From contig JACPDC010000081.1 of the NCBI GenBank assembly GCA_016184235.1, positions 1 to 14,000 of the forward strand: a DNA stretch of 14,000 nt. Reading direction: 5' to 3'. How positions within the stretch are numbered: position 1 is the stretch's first letter; every line of letters starts with the position of its first letter. Shown here piece after piece: positions 13,596 through 14,000 of the stretch. The position numbers and the translations under genes were made by a program. This DNA comes from Deltaproteobacteria bacterium. GTDB lineage: Bacteria; Desulfobacterota; Binatia; UBA9968. The notes beneath the pieces are model-generated. The model ran no database searches and was not told the DNA's origin. It saw only the letters and a list, made by a program, of their open reading frames with translations.

Positions 13596-13859
13596 CTACC
13601 ACTTTTCTTTCGCTAGCCGCTTGGCAAGGAGCTTCGCCGAGGTCTCAGCCCAGTCCAGCTCTTCCGGCTTCTTGCGGTATCCTTCCATATACCGACGGTC
13701 CAGCTCTTTGGTCTCCAAGCTCTTCAAGCGCTGTTTGCAGGCCTCCCGAATAAAAGCGGCGCGACTCTCAGCGACTACACCTGCCGTGGTGTCGATTTGT
13801 TCCAGCAGCTCGTCCTCGATCGGGACCTGTACGATTTTCTTTGCCCTGCCCTTGGCCAT
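13596..13859 (-). CDS. Ribbon-helix-helix antitoxin partner of the MazF-like toxin
   Basis: An 87-residue protein. The N-terminus KKIVQVPIEDELLEQIDTTAGVVAESRAAFIREACKQRLKSL is a ribbon-helix-helix (CopG/MetJ-like) DNA-binding domain: a beta strand with VQVPI, then two helices. The charged, flexible C-terminal part (DRRYMEGYRKKPEELDWAETSAKLLAKRLAKEKW) is the usual toxin-wrapping region. It would neutralise the MazF-like toxin and repress its own promoter. I chose ATG 13859; GTG 13871 in the same frame is possible but lies inside the operator. Neither has a ribosome site, and the inferred start of transcription is only about 20 nt upstream, so the mRNA leader is very short. First gene of the toxin-antitoxin operon. 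Confidence 0.82.
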   Translation of the reverse strand: MAKGRAKKIVQVPIEDELLEQIDTTAGVVAESRAAFIREACKQRLKSLETKELDRRYMEGYRKKPEELDWAETSAKLLAKRLAKEKW

Positions 13860-13868
13860 AGCGCGTAC

Positions 13869-13882
13869 CACAATTTATTGTG
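13869..13882. promoter_or_regulatory. Putative operator of the toxin-antitoxin operon
   Basis: CACAAT-TT-ATTGTG is a perfect inverted repeat with 6-bp arms, placed over the inferred transcription start and just before the antitoxin ATG. Ribbon-helix-helix antitoxins bind such short palindromes, so it is the likely autoregulatory site. Position relative to the promoter at 13886-13914 supports repression. Confidence 0.5.
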
Positions 13883-13885
13883 TAA

Positions 13886-13914
13886 TTAATACCATAATGC
13901 CTTACCTAATTCAA
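13886..13914 (-). promoter_or_regulatory. Promoter of the toxin-antitoxin operon
   Basis: TTGAAT (13914-13909, 4 of 6) and TATTAA (13891-13886, 4 of 6) are 17 bases apart on the minus strand. Transcription would start near 13879, within the palindrome at 13869-13882. The -35 box lies at the very end of the 5S-like fragment. Confidence 0.5.
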
Positions 13915-13940
13915 ATCCGGCGGCGACCTACTCATATCCT
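13913..13940 (-). other. Fragment resembling the 3' end of 5S rRNA, copy 2
   Basis: On the minus strand ATATGAGTAGG then TCGCCGCCGGAT matches the conserved 5S 3' end, preceded by CCTGGCGA, which resembles the 5S 5' end that would pair with it. The central part of 5S is absent, as if deleted. The copy shares 20 of 21 bases with copy 1 (12359-12379), in the same orientation, but lacks a terminator. It sits just upstream of the toxin-antitoxin promoter. Confidence 0.5.
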
Positions 13941-13953
13941 CGCCAGGCTCGGA

Positions 13954-13991
13954 ATCTCAAATCGCAAATCTCAGATTGCAGATAAATCTGC
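13954..13991. repeat. AATCT/AGATT-rich repeat cluster
   Basis: A simple-looking stretch contains AATCTCAAAT and AAATCTCAG as near-direct repeats, the palindrome AATCT-C-AGATT (13967-13977) and a perfect inverted repeat GCAGAT-AA-ATCTGC (13978-13991). It lies upstream of the second 5S-like fragment at the window end and shows no coding potential. Confidence 0.4.
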
Positions 13992-14000
13992 GGAACGGAT

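Noticed and set aside
1..14000. CRISPR arrays, tRNAs, transposases or integrases
   Set aside because: No spaced repeats, cloverleaf sequences or recombinase motifs were seen on either strand.

Overview
The window is about 14 kb of GC-rich bacterial DNA, roughly 60% G+C by eye. It has tightly packed genes, good Shine-Dalgarno sites, lipoprotein signal peptides, an MlaC-type periplasmic lipid carrier and OmpA-type peptidoglycan binding, so the cell is diderm. Orphan TctC and NMT1 substrate-binding proteins, ACMSD-type amidohydrolases and a sigma-54 promoter resemble uncultured soil or subsurface lineages of the old Deltaproteobacteria, NC10, Rokubacteria or Binatia kind. That placement is inference. 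There is no 16S gene or other marker to fix it.

Layout. (1) 1-621, minus: the N-terminal part of a secreted parallel beta-helix protein that runs off the left edge. (2) 947-2021, plus: a COG3618-like amidohydrolase-fold protein whose probable signal peptide lies in a different frame. (3) 2518-4572, plus: a consensus sigma-54 promoter, then a DUF3568-type lipoprotein, a secreted Gly/Ser-rich protein and a small PPPWAPAHG lipoprotein, which together look like a cell-envelope set. (4) 4589-6519, minus: an orphan TctC-type binding protein behind a leader with a terminator-like hairpin, and an OmpA-family lipoprotein. (5) 6675-11462, plus: a five-gene operon of amidohydrolase, NMT1-type binding protein, VOC protein, second amidohydrolase and MFS transporter, with gaps of 10-25 nt. 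This looks like uptake and breakdown of one unknown, probably carboxylated or aromatic, compound. (6) 11512-12117, minus: an orphan mlaC. (7) 12359-13940, minus: a block holding a MazF-like toxin and ribbon-helix-helix antitoxin, then a tandem CDGSH iron-sulfur protein and a small cupin. It is flanked by two same-orientation fragments resembling the 3' end of 5S rRNA.

The most unusual observations are the sigma-54 promoter in front of envelope genes, the paired 5S-like fragments around the toxin-antitoxin/CDGSH/cupin block, the attenuator-like leader of the tctC-type gene, the two-amidohydrolase operon with orphan binding protein, and the frame break at the amidohydrolase signal peptide. No CRISPR array, tRNA, integrase or transposase was seen. 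All calls come from reading the sequence; no database search was run.
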